From NCBI GenBank assembly GCA_937916485.1, contig CALFSV010000418.1, positions 1-14,133 of the forward strand: 14,133 nucleotides of DNA. The letters are read 5' to 3'. Each line of letters starts with the position of its first letter. The first letter of the stretch is position 1. The DNA is from an uncultured Paracoccaceae bacterium. GTDB lineage: Bacteria > Pseudomonadota > Alphaproteobacteria > Rhodobacterales > Rhodobacteraceae. The notes under the pieces are model-generated. The model saw only the letters and a program-made list of their open reading frames with translations, made no database searches and was not told where the DNA came from. Made by a program: the position numbers and the translations under genes. Below, in pieces: positions 1 through 5,681 of this stretch.

Positions 1-70
1 TGAGGTATATGCCCAGAAAGGCCACAACGACCGCCACAGCCCCTGCCAGAGCCGCTTTGATGCGGGTCAT
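1..70 (-). CDS. Small membrane protein, N-terminus only (possible i-spanin)
   Basis: The ATG at 70 shares its A with the TGA of the amidase gene (TGATG), so translation is probably coupled. Only 23 residues are visible before the window ends. They begin Met-Thr-Arg-Ile-Lys, followed by an unbroken hydrophobic stretch of Ala, Val, Leu, Phe and Gly. This looks like an N-terminal membrane helix or signal anchor with a positive, cytoplasm-facing start. A protein of this shape directly after an endolysin is often the inner-membrane spanin (Rz-like). That role is inferred from position and topology only, because the periplasmic coiled coil expected of a spanin lies outside the window. It could equally be another small membrane protein. 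The SD-like GAGG lies inside the end of the amidase gene. Confidence 0.6.
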   Translation of the reverse strand, partial: MTRIKAALAGAVAVVVAFLGIYL

Positions 71-714
71 CACTTGAGGCCACCCGCCCAGTAGCGCAGG
101 CGTTCCTTGAACACCCATATGCCCGCCAACACGATAACACCCGCCAGCACCAGAGCCACAAGCTGTGCTGTGCCGTCAAGGGCAGCCAAAGCACCCGCAC
201 CTGTCCCGATGCCAGAGGTGATTTGAACCGCCGACGCCTGGAGTGTCGTGGACGCCGCCATAGGTCGCTCTGCGGGCTTGTTTGCCAGCCACCTCCCGAC
301 GTTGAAACCGGGGCAGGCCTTGGCGTTCGTATAGTCGTTGTGTCCGCTGATCTTGCTGATGCCGGGGAACCGGATTTTCAGTTCGTTAATCAGCACCCGA
401 AGGGCTTGATCCTGCTCCGAGGTGTAGTTGGCCTCAAACGCATCGTTGGCCGATGAACCATGGCCGCCGACAAGGCAGACGCCGATGCTGGTCTTGTTGT
501 GGCCGTAGGTGTGAGCGCCCTCATCTTCTAGGCTGCGACCGGTGGCGACCTTCCCGTCACGGTCAATCACATAGTGGTAACCTATGTCCCTCCAGCCATT
601 TTCCTCGATATGCCAGCGGCGGATTTCGTCGCGCTTTTCTTGAACGCTCTTGCCCTCATACCAGCTTGGCCGGGTGGACGCAGCGTGGACAATAATCTCG
701 TCAATCTGGCGCAT
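70..714 (-). CDS. N-acetylmuramoyl-L-alanine amidase endolysin (T7 lysozyme-like) with C-terminal membrane helix
   Basis: A 214-aa endolysin expected to cut the amide bond between N-acetylmuramic acid and L-alanine in peptidoglycan. Residues 5 to about 145 match the T7 lysozyme/Amidase_2 pattern. The likely zinc ligands are His10 (in IIVHAAS), His125 (in SGHNDY) and Cys134 (in AKACPGF). Tyr46 (in GYHYVI) and Lys132 fit the catalytic Tyr and Lys of the T7 enzyme. The IGVCLVGG motif at 77-84 is also typical. T7 lysozyme ends soon after this domain, but here about 65 more residues follow: a Ser/Thr/Ala/Gly linker, a clear membrane helix at about 184-202, and a basic tail (KERLRYW). There is no N-terminal signal peptide. 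The ATG at 714 has a good SD (GAGGAA) and lies 1 nt after the holin-like gene. The amidase call is firm; the role of the membrane tail is not. Confidence 0.93.
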   Translation of the reverse strand: MRQIDEIIVHAASTRPSWYEGKSVQEKRDEIRRWHIEENGWRDIGYHYVIDRDGKVATGRSLEDEGAHTYGHNKTSIGVCLVGGHGSSANDAFEANYTSEQDQALRVLINELKIRFPGISKISGHNDYTNAKACPGFNVGRWLANKPAERPMAASTTLQASAVQITSGIGTGAGALAALDGTAQLVALVLAGVIVLAGIWVFKERLRYWAGGLK

Positions 715-715
715 G

Positions 716-940
716 TCACTTCCTCAAAGCCGCTTCTATGGTGTCTAGCTTCTCAAACACGCGCTTGAAATTGTCGCGCATCTCCTTGAACTCGCGGTCG
801 TGGGCTTCCTTGTTCGCCGATGTCGTGGCCTTGATGACCTCGATGTCCGTGCTGTGCTTGTTCACACGGCTGTGCAGAACCCACACAAAAGCAGCCACAG
901 GCGCGACCACCCACTGCATCAAGAGATCAAGTGTTTCCAT
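716..940 (-). CDS. Small membrane protein with coiled coil, holin-like candidate
   Basis: A 74-aa protein from the ATG at 940. Residues 7 to 23 form one membrane helix (LMQWVVAPVAAFVWVLH). The rest is a charged, heptad-like helix rich in Lys, Glu, Asp and Arg, ending in DTIEAALRK. The positive charge follows the helix, which suggests a short periplasmic N-terminus and a cytoplasmic coiled coil. It lies directly before the endolysin, the usual place for a holin, and no other holin candidate is visible. A GTG at 952 would add four residues and overlap the stop of the previous gene as GTGA, but it has no SD. The ATG at 940 has GAGG six bases upstream, so I prefer it. Holin function is inferred from position and topology. 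A spanin-like or regulatory membrane protein is the main alternative. Confidence 0.72.
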   Translation of the reverse strand: METLDLLMQWVVAPVAAFVWVLHSRVNKHSTDIEVIKATTSANKEAHDREFKEMRDNFKRVFEKLDTIEAALRK

Positions 941-946
941 CTGGGG

Positions 947-950
947 CCTC
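947..950 (-). promoter_or_regulatory. Ribosome binding site deciding the holin-like start
   Basis: GAGG on the minus strand lies 6 nt before the ATG at 940. The alternative GTG at 952 has no purine-rich site in front of it, so this site favours the shorter 74-aa product. Confidence 0.6.
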
Positions 951-1467
951 ACAACAATACGTTTGACGGGGATGATACAGTCAAAGGGTCGATCAACTCA
1001 ATACCGCCATAGGACACGGCTTCCTCGGCGTTGTTCGGGTCTACCGGCTGACCGTTCTGGGTCCACATGACGCCCCACTGCTTCCAGCCTCCGGCCTCTA
1101 CAAGGCGAGGTGCCAGCCAGAAGTTAGCATGATACCGATTGTCCATGACCGGAGGAGTGACCTCGTTGCCTTCCTCGTCGTATGTGCCGGGCGTCAGGAC
1201 CAGCGGGCCAAGTTCGGTGATGGTAACGCCGGGTGCAGGGATAAGCGGCCCAGAGGCTTCCACAGCGGGTGTGATGACCTCTCCGGTCTCAGGGTCAGTG
1301 ACGGCAGGGATGGCAGGGTTGGTGTAGACCTTGAGGCCCACAGCCAGCGCCTGAGCGTCAAACGTGGCCTTGTCGGTGGCCCTGACCATGCAAGCCAAGA
1401 CACCGCCTGACAGAGCAGCGTAGACGCGGACGCCATCGACTTCGAGGTGTTGTTGTTTTTCGATCAT
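949..1467 (-). CDS. Unknown phage protein between fibre/HNH and lysis genes
   Basis: A 172-aa protein I do not recognise. The N-terminus (MIEKQQHLEVDGVRVYAALS) looks like a compact beta-rich domain. The middle (about 50-110) is rich in Pro, Thr, Glu and Gly and holds two loosely similar segments, DPETGEVITPAVEASG and YDEEGNEVTPPVMDNRY, which may be a degenerate repeat. The C-terminal third has several Trp residues (NFWLAPRLVEAGGWKQWGVMW) and an acidic end. There is no signal peptide or membrane helix. The start overlaps the HNH stop by 4 nt (ATGA) and has GGGAG six bases upstream. Lying after the fibre and before lysis, it could be a small tail or fibre accessory protein or chaperone. That is a positional guess. 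Confidence 0.85.
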   Translation of the reverse strand: MIEKQQHLEVDGVRVYAALSGGVLACMVRATDKATFDAQALAVGLKVYTNPAIPAVTDPETGEVITPAVEASGPLIPAPGVTITELGPLVLTPGTYDEEGNEVTPPVMDNRYHANFWLAPRLVEAGGWKQWGVMWTQNGQPVDPNNAEEAVSYGGIELIDPLTVSSPSNVLL

Positions 1468-2015
1468 GCTGCTCTCCCGTGGTTCGGGTGATAATCGTAT
1501 TTTGCCTCAGCGGCCTTGCGAGCGGCTACTGCATCTTCCAGAGACTTGAACCTGCCTAGAATCTTCATGTGGCTGTCCACGGTGATGTAGGCCAGAAACA
1601 CATCATCCCGCTTGGCGTAGCTGACACCCGTGTGGCCGCTTGAGTTGTCAGAACGCCTTGCCAAATTGCGCAGGTTTTCTTGGCGGCTGACATTTCGGAT
1701 GTTGCAAAGACGGTTGTCCGACTTGTCGCCGTTGATGTGATCAATCTCGTCAGGCCATTCCCCGTGAACCATCATCCAGATTAGGCGATGGCCGAGATAG
1801 CGCGTTCCAAAGATGTTGACCCGCACATAGCCACCATTGCCAATATTGCTCGCAACCGTTCCGGCGTAGCGGCTGTTCCACGTTTTCCACGAAGTTTCAC
1901 CACCATTGTAGCCTTCCGTGAACATGTCACGGGGACGATGCCGCCACAGAAGCTGACCGGTCTCAGCGTCATAAGACAAAAGGATGCGCAGATAATCTTG
2001 CGTTATTTCCGTCAT
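1464..2015 (-). CDS. HNH homing-type endonuclease with C-terminal AP2 domain
   Basis: A 183-aa free-standing endonuclease, probably a selfish homing element that cuts intron-less or endonuclease-less sites in related phages. The HNH_3-type core runs from about 74 to 118: His76-Arg77 (GHRLIW), the metal-site segment Asp92-His93-Ile94-Asn95 with Asp97, and the second part around Asn101 and Asn105 (NRLCNIRNVSRQENLRN). An AP2-like DNA-binding region follows at about 127-173 (SGHTGVSYAKRDDVFLAYI, then GRFKSLEDAVAARKAAEAKY). This HNH-then-AP2 order is the standard one for the family. All key HNH residues are present and the frame is intact, so it is probably active. Both ends overlap neighbours by ATGA, and GAGG lies eight bases before the start. 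It has no structural role, so it is cargo inside the late operon. Confidence 0.95.
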   Translation of the reverse strand: MTEITQDYLRILLSYDAETGQLLWRHRPRDMFTEGYNGGETSWKTWNSRYAGTVASNIGNGGYVRVNIFGTRYLGHRLIWMMVHGEWPDEIDHINGDKSDNRLCNIRNVSRQENLRNLARRSDNSSGHTGVSYAKRDDVFLAYITVDSHMKILGRFKSLEDAVAARKAAEAKYDYHPNHGRAA

Positions 2016-4186
2016 GATGTGGCCTCTTCGCGCCCCGCCTCGGTGATGTTGTCAGCCCAAAGCCGGATTTGGCCAATATTCCCGTTGAGGCCGTAACCAA
2101 TTTCGAACGCCGATGCGGACAAGTCTGGAAGAGCCACGGGCGTTGTATTGTCGGTCAACGCGGTTCCACTGACAGCCGCCGCCAAGAGGGTCGAGGCATG
2201 GGTGCTGGCGATGTTGAACGCTGTGTTCACCCCACTGGTGAAGCTGCCGCCTGTGACCGTATCCACAACCCCTGCGGCCTCTTGCGTGAAGGTGAAGTCG
2301 GTAGAGCCGATGTCTTGCAGAATGGCGTTGTTGGCGTCCAGATACCACCGGGCCAAGGTTTGGGTGTCGCCTGTGACAGTCCCATCCATCTGGATAGACA
2401 CGGCGAGGGGGTCTATCTCGCGGACGGAGATGTTTGAGACAGTCGCAGTAGCTCCGGCAACCGCCCGGAATATGAAGAACCCCGATGTTGCTACATTATT
2501 GACTGTATAAGACCCCGTTGCGCGTGTTACAGGCCCGGACTGAGATGTGTAAACCACCAAGCCTGCGGTTGTGGAAATATCAAAAGAGTATTGATAATGC
2601 TTTCCAAGCGTGGTGATACCATCTGCCCGCAGATCGGTGTTGGTTGTAGCATTAGTAACGGTCCATGACCCATCGCCGTTGTCTACCCACTCACCCTCAG
2701 AAGCGAAATCGCTAAACAACTCCCCCCCGATGACATTAGGGGTAGGCCAAGGTGCAGCACCGGCATCTACTTGGATGGTGTCCGCTGCGCGGGTGACTGT
2801 GCTGCCAGAATTAGTGGGTATGTACGACGAAGGTGTGGAGCCAGCTTCGAGTTGAGCGCCGTAGATGTAAGCACTTTCGCCTAACGGCCAACCTGAACTA
2901 GAACCTGTCGATCCGACATAAAAACGTACAGTTGTGCAGCCAGCGGGAGCCGTAAAGCTGAGACTTAATCTAACGTATGAACCTATTACGAGGCTGCTAT
3001 AAAAGTTCTGTAGGGCAATACTGACGAGGCCATTATTGGCATCTAGTACATTTAGGTCAAATCGGCTGGTCAAGTCTACATTTTTTACCCAAACAGAAGC
3101 AGTGTAAATTTCACCGGGGGTTATCCCAATGACGGTAGTGTAAAGTCTACCGCTACTAGCCCCAGTAACATAGGATGCAGTGTTACCACCGTCTGGAGAA
3201 ACACCTAAAATTGGGTCAATGCTTACCGACTTGAGCCAATCAGCATTAGCAAAATCATTGCTATAAGTAACCAAATTCGTCCGCGCTTCACTCTCGTTCA
3301 GCAGGCCCTCGTTGACCCATGCAGACCCGTTGTAGACATGGTTTCCACGCCGTGCCAGATACCGGGCGGAGGAGGTGGTGGGTACGTAGCTGTCGCCCGT
3401 GTCTGGGTTGTCCACCATGCCGCCGAGGTCGGAGCGGTAGGAGTGCCAACCCCAGACCAATACGTCAACAACGGCAGTGCCGAAGTTGCCAGAATTTTGT
3501 AACTGCTGTATTGTACCCCCCGCAGTTGTTACGTCCAAGGTAAACTCCTGCCACGCCCCTGTAACAGTCACATTAGAAAAGTCTGTTGACTGGTTCCTGA
3601 ATTTAATCGTTTGAGAAGATACACCGTCTGTAGATTTAAGCCACACAGACTGCTTTAATGGCCTGCTTAACTCAGATACTGTTTGTTGAACGGTTGACTG
3701 GTCCCCTGCAGTAGTGCCTGCACCGCAATCAAAAACTATTCTATCGGCTGTTGTGGTTCCGTCTGGGGCAATACCTGCGTTTGCAGTAACAACAGGAACA
3801 GAAGCTGTGCCAAAACTAGATTTAACCCAAGCAGCATTGCTGAAATCCTCAGAATACCTCAGCAGATTATGCGGTGCCCACTTCCGATTTCCACTACTGT
3901 CCACCATCGTGGCATTGCCAGACCGGTCGTGGGTAAACACCCCGTCGAACGTCGAGACAGCCCCGCCGATGCGGTAGTATTCGTTCTTGAAGTCAGCGAC
4001 GAGGGGAGGCTCAAAGCCTGCTGCGGCGTAGACTGACGACCCCCAGGGCTGCGAGGCAATCCACGCGTTGATCTTCTGGATGCCGCTGTCAAAGATCCAC
4101 TGCTTGCTGTGATCTTCCTTGGCCAACGGAATGTGATTCCGTGGCTCGTACCAGCGATGGTTTGGGGTGTGCAGTTCGTCAGCCAT
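2012..4186 (-). CDS. Modular tail fibre or spike (receptor-binding) protein
   Basis: A 724-aa protein, most likely the adhesin that binds the host surface. Residues 1-105 carry the sort of N-terminus seen in phage fibre and spike proteins (AAAGFEPPLVADFKNEYYRI, then a THDRSGNATMVDSSG segment). Two lectin-like modules follow, each opening with a similar motif: NLLRYSEDFSNAAWVKS at 107-123 and NLVTYSNDFANADWLKS at 304-320. A third, weaker module begins near 488 (GELFSDFASEGEW). Module 2 ends with the common QLEAGSTPSSYIPT motif (445-458). The C-terminus (about 600-724) resembles a LamG/concanavalin-like domain ending NIGQIRLWADNITEAGRE. No pectate-lyase or endosialidase catalytic motif or Ser-rich chaperone tail is evident. 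Parts of the gene are clearly AT-richer than its surroundings. It starts 3 nt after the 97-aa gene. Fibre role: likely; ligand: unknown. Confidence 0.85.
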   Translation of the reverse strand: MADELHTPNHRWYEPRNHIPLAKEDHSKQWIFDSGIQKINAWIASQPWGSSVYAAAGFEPPLVADFKNEYYRIGGAVSTFDGVFTHDRSGNATMVDSSGNRKWAPHNLLRYSEDFSNAAWVKSSFGTASVPVVTANAGIAPDGTTTADRIVFDCGAGTTAGDQSTVQQTVSELSRPLKQSVWLKSTDGVSSQTIKFRNQSTDFSNVTVTGAWQEFTLDVTTAGGTIQQLQNSGNFGTAVVDVLVWGWHSYRSDLGGMVDNPDTGDSYVPTTSSARYLARRGNHVYNGSAWVNEGLLNESEARTNLVTYSNDFANADWLKSVSIDPILGVSPDGGNTASYVTGASSGRLYTTVIGITPGEIYTASVWVKNVDLTSRFDLNVLDANNGLVSIALQNFYSSLVIGSYVRLSLSFTAPAGCTTVRFYVGSTGSSSGWPLGESAYIYGAQLEAGSTPSSYIPTNSGSTVTRAADTIQVDAGAAPWPTPNVIGGELFSDFASEGEWVDNGDGSWTVTNATTNTDLRADGITTLGKHYQYSFDISTTAGLVVYTSQSGPVTRATGSYTVNNVATSGFFIFRAVAGATATVSNISVREIDPLAVSIQMDGTVTGDTQTLARWYLDANNAILQDIGSTDFTFTQEAAGVVDTVTGGSFTSGVNTAFNIASTHASTLLAAAVSGTALTDNTTPVALPDLSASAFEIGYGLNGNIGQIRLWADNITEAGREEATS
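2777..3877 (-). repeat. Duplicated lectin-like modules inside the fibre gene
   Basis: At the protein level, residues 104-275 and 303-470 of the fibre are two copies of one kind of module. Both start with the Asn-Leu-x-x-Tyr-Ser-x-Asp-Phe-x-Asn-Ala-x-Trp-x-Lys-Ser motif. Both contain a Ser-Val-Trp-x-Lys strand (180-184 and 364-368). Both end in a Ser-Tyr-x-Pro-Thr motif (266-270 and 454-458). The copies are diverged at the DNA level, so this is an old duplication or two independent acquisitions, not a recent tandem copy. Confidence 0.6.
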
Positions 4187-4189
4187 TGA

Positions 4190-4483
4190 TCAGGCGTCCT
4201 TGATCCGAAACTTGGCGAAATCGCCGTCCATCAATTTCCGCTTGCAGTATAGCGCAAATTCCTTCGTCCCGATAGCCGCACCACACTCCCGTGACCATGT
4301 TTCTGCCACGACAAAGGGAATGCTGCCCAGCTTGCGAACGCGGGCCTGGCCGAACATAGAGGGCGCGGCCTCGGCCTCGTGTTTGTTCTGCTCAATCAGA
4401 GCCTGCACGTCCTGCGTCCGGCGAATATGGACCTTCCCGTCGATCAGGTCGTAATGCTCTTTGATGTTGAAGTCTTCAAACAT
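4190..4483 (-). CDS. Conserved-looking small phage protein after the capsid gene
   Basis: A 97-aa protein without membrane helices. The sequence RRTQDVQALIEQNKHEA, then GSIPFVVAETWSRECG, then a Lys/Arg-Lys-Leu-x-Asp-x-Asp-Phe ending (KRKLMDGDFAKFRI), recalls a class of roughly 100-aa proteins encoded close to capsid genes in many short-tailed phages. From memory, those share a QDV-x-x-(L/I)-x-x-N(K) segment, an SIP-x-(V/I)V segment and a C-terminal RKLxDxDF segment. Their function is not known to me. The position between capsid and fibre allows a head-tail or virion accessory role, but nothing in the sequence proves it. The ATG at 4483 lies inside the end of the 52-aa gene (8-nt overlap), with GGAG eight bases upstream. 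Confidence 0.88.
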   Translation of the reverse strand: MFEDFNIKEHYDLIDGKVHIRRTQDVQALIEQNKHEAEAAPSMFGQARVRKLGSIPFVVAETWSRECGAAIGTKEFALYCKRKLMDGDFAKFRIKDA

Positions 4484-4634
4484 TCTTCGGTCTCCGTCCG
4501 ACTTTCACTTGTTCCGCATGGCCGTTGGCAATGATGGTTTTGGCGACATCATCGTCCAGAGTGCAGACATAGCCAATCGGGCGAGGCTCTCCGTCAATCC
4601 AGATGCCGATGCTTGATGTGATTTTGATTTTCAT
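4476..4634 (-). CDS. 52-aa protein encoded just after the capsid gene
   Basis: A short gene with all the marks of being real: a strong SD (AGGAG, five bases before the ATG at 4634), a stop that overlaps the next start by 8 nt (ATGTTTGA), and no other gene in the gap. The protein begins MKIKITSSIGIWIDGEPRPI and goes on GYVCTLDDDVAKTIIANGHA before a basic tail (VKVGRRPKNV). The alternating pattern suggests a small beta barrel or beta-rich fold, with a hairpin at GEPRP and a short helix at DDDVAKTIIANG. It resembles other very small beta-rich proteins found near phage head genes (pattern: glycine turn, Asp/Glu, A-x-x-(L/I)(I/V)-x-x-G-x-A-E). A head accessory role is possible but unproven. Any annotation with a length cut-off above about 60 aa would miss it. 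Confidence 0.85.
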   Translation of the reverse strand: MKIKITSSIGIWIDGEPRPIGYVCTLDDDVAKTIIANGHAEQVKVGRRPKNV

Positions 4635-4641
4635 TCGGACT

Positions 4642-4656
4642 CCTTTCAGTGAAAGG
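4642..4656 (-). promoter_or_regulatory. Second hairpin overlapping the SD of the 52-aa gene
   Basis: On the minus strand CCTTTC-ACT-GAAAGG forms a perfect 6-bp stem with a 3-nt loop. Its 3' arm includes the start of the AGGAG ribosome binding site (4640-4644). Its 5' arm shares two bases (4655-4656) with the outer stem of the terminator-like hairpin and uses its U-rich tail. The two structures therefore compete at the junction. Regulation is inferred; the inverted repeat is seen directly. Confidence 0.5.
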
Positions 4657-4674
4657 GGCGACCGAAGCCGCCCC
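4651..4674 (-). terminator. Rho-independent terminator-like hairpin after the capsid gene
   Basis: Fifteen bases after the capsid stop, the minus strand reads GGGGCGGC-TTCG-GTCGCCCC followed by TTTC. This is an 8-bp stem (one G-U pair) capped by a C(UUCG)G tetraloop, an exceptionally stable loop. The U tract is short (three), so termination may be partial. That would leave the very abundant capsid message ending here while some transcription continues into the fibre and lysis genes. It is the only clear terminator I found, and it lies where many phages place one. Confidence 0.75.
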
Positions 4675-4688
4675 GATCAGTTACCCAA

Positions 4689-5663
4689 TTAGAGGGCTGG
4701 GTTGATATCCGCAATCACACCATGTGCGGCTTCAGTGTCCACCTGCAAACCATATTCGGTCGAGATCAGGCGACGCTCGGAATGGCCGGTGCGGGCCAGA
4801 GGCTTTTGCTTCGTCGTTTGCAGGTAGGCAATACGAGCGTAGCTGGGGTCAAGGACGAAGACGTCACGCGAGCGGATGAACCGCGACGGAACGATCTGAA
4901 GTTCGCCAAAGTCGCTGACATAGAGGTCAATCGCTGCGACGACTTTCTTGTCCGAGATGTCCCGGTAGCGAGTAGCAGAACCGGTGAAGGTCGAAGAGAT
5001 CTTCTGCTTCACGCCAGAGCCAGCCAGAACGAGCGAAGGCTCTGCGCCGTTGTCCCAGCAAGACGAAATCACGTTTTTCAACATGGTCTCGGTCAGCGCC
5101 CGCAGGGTTCCGTCAGTTGCAGCCGCATCGGGATAACCCGCAGTGGTGCCGGACAGAGTGCCGTTTGCACCACCAACACCGCGATCCACGTTCGACGTCA
5201 GGAACGCCGACAGCGATGCGGTTTCACGGGCAGTGCCGGACGAACCAGCAACCGCCGCGTTGTTGTCCCCGACCGTCATTTGCTCCATGTCTCGCTTTAA
5301 CTCACGAAGCTTATATGCGATCTGCTTGGCGATCTTCTGAGCATCACCGGCACCGTTGACGGCTTCGTTGGTGTCAGACACCTCCACCACCTTGTCGGAG
5401 ATCTGACAATAATTTCCGAGCCGAATCGCGTTTGTCGGTGCGTCGTTGCCGGGGGCTGCTTCGCCCTCAACTACGCGGTTCGACGTGCTGGGCGCGGTCA
5501 GCGAGACAACCGGCCATTCGAAATAGGTGTTGTTGACCGACCGACGTCCAACACTGCTCATGAACGGCGTTTCCATCGGGCTGATCGAAATCAAGGCATC
5601 CTGGAGGTCTTCTTTGATGGTGGAAACTTGGTAGGTCTCGTTGGTATTTGCATTGACAGCCAT
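4689..5663 (-). CDS. Major capsid protein (DUF5309/SU10-type, HK97 fold)
   Basis: A 324-aa protein that should form the icosahedral shell. The N-terminus (TYQVSTIKEDLQDALISISPMETPFMSSVGRR) and the following NNTYFEWPVVSL and EG-x-x-AP segments are typical of DUF5309 capsid proteins, the family that includes the phage SU10 major capsid protein. So are the later helix around residues 115-135 (KIAKQIAYKLRELKRDMEQ) and the C-terminal part with FGELQIVPSRFIRSRDVFVL and STEYGLQVDTEAAHGVI. The length is normal for the family. No protease gene or cleavable delta domain is evident, so maturation is probably scaffold-driven without proteolysis, as in P22. It starts 18 nt after the scaffold stop with GGAG eight bases upstream. 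It is followed by a terminator-like hairpin, as expected for the most abundant product. Confidence 0.93.
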   Translation of the reverse strand: MAVNANTNETYQVSTIKEDLQDALISISPMETPFMSSVGRRSVNNTYFEWPVVSLTAPSTSNRVVEGEAAPGNDAPTNAIRLGNYCQISDKVVEVSDTNEAVNGAGDAQKIAKQIAYKLRELKRDMEQMTVGDNNAAVAGSSGTARETASLSAFLTSNVDRGVGGANGTLSGTTAGYPDAAATDGTLRALTETMLKNVISSCWDNGAEPSLVLAGSGVKQKISSTFTGSATRYRDISDKKVVAAIDLYVSDFGELQIVPSRFIRSRDVFVLDPSYARIAYLQTTKQKPLARTGHSERRLISTEYGLQVDTEAAHGVIADINPAL

Positions 5664-5681
5664 GTTGGCTACTCCAAAGGT

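Noticed and set aside
941..952. GTG start at 952 for the holin-like gene
   Set aside because: The GTGA overlap is tempting, but no SD precedes it, while the ATG at 940 has GAGG at six bases.
4675..4700. Phage RNA-polymerase-type or sigma70 promoter after the capsid gene
   Set aside because: No convincing -35/-10 pair or conserved T7-like promoter sequence is visible in the short gap, and nothing repeats elsewhere in the window to support one.
4722..5300. Plus-strand open frame opposite the capsid gene
   Set aside because: Composition is Arg/Cys/His-rich without motifs, and it lies fully within the capsid gene, which has clear family features.
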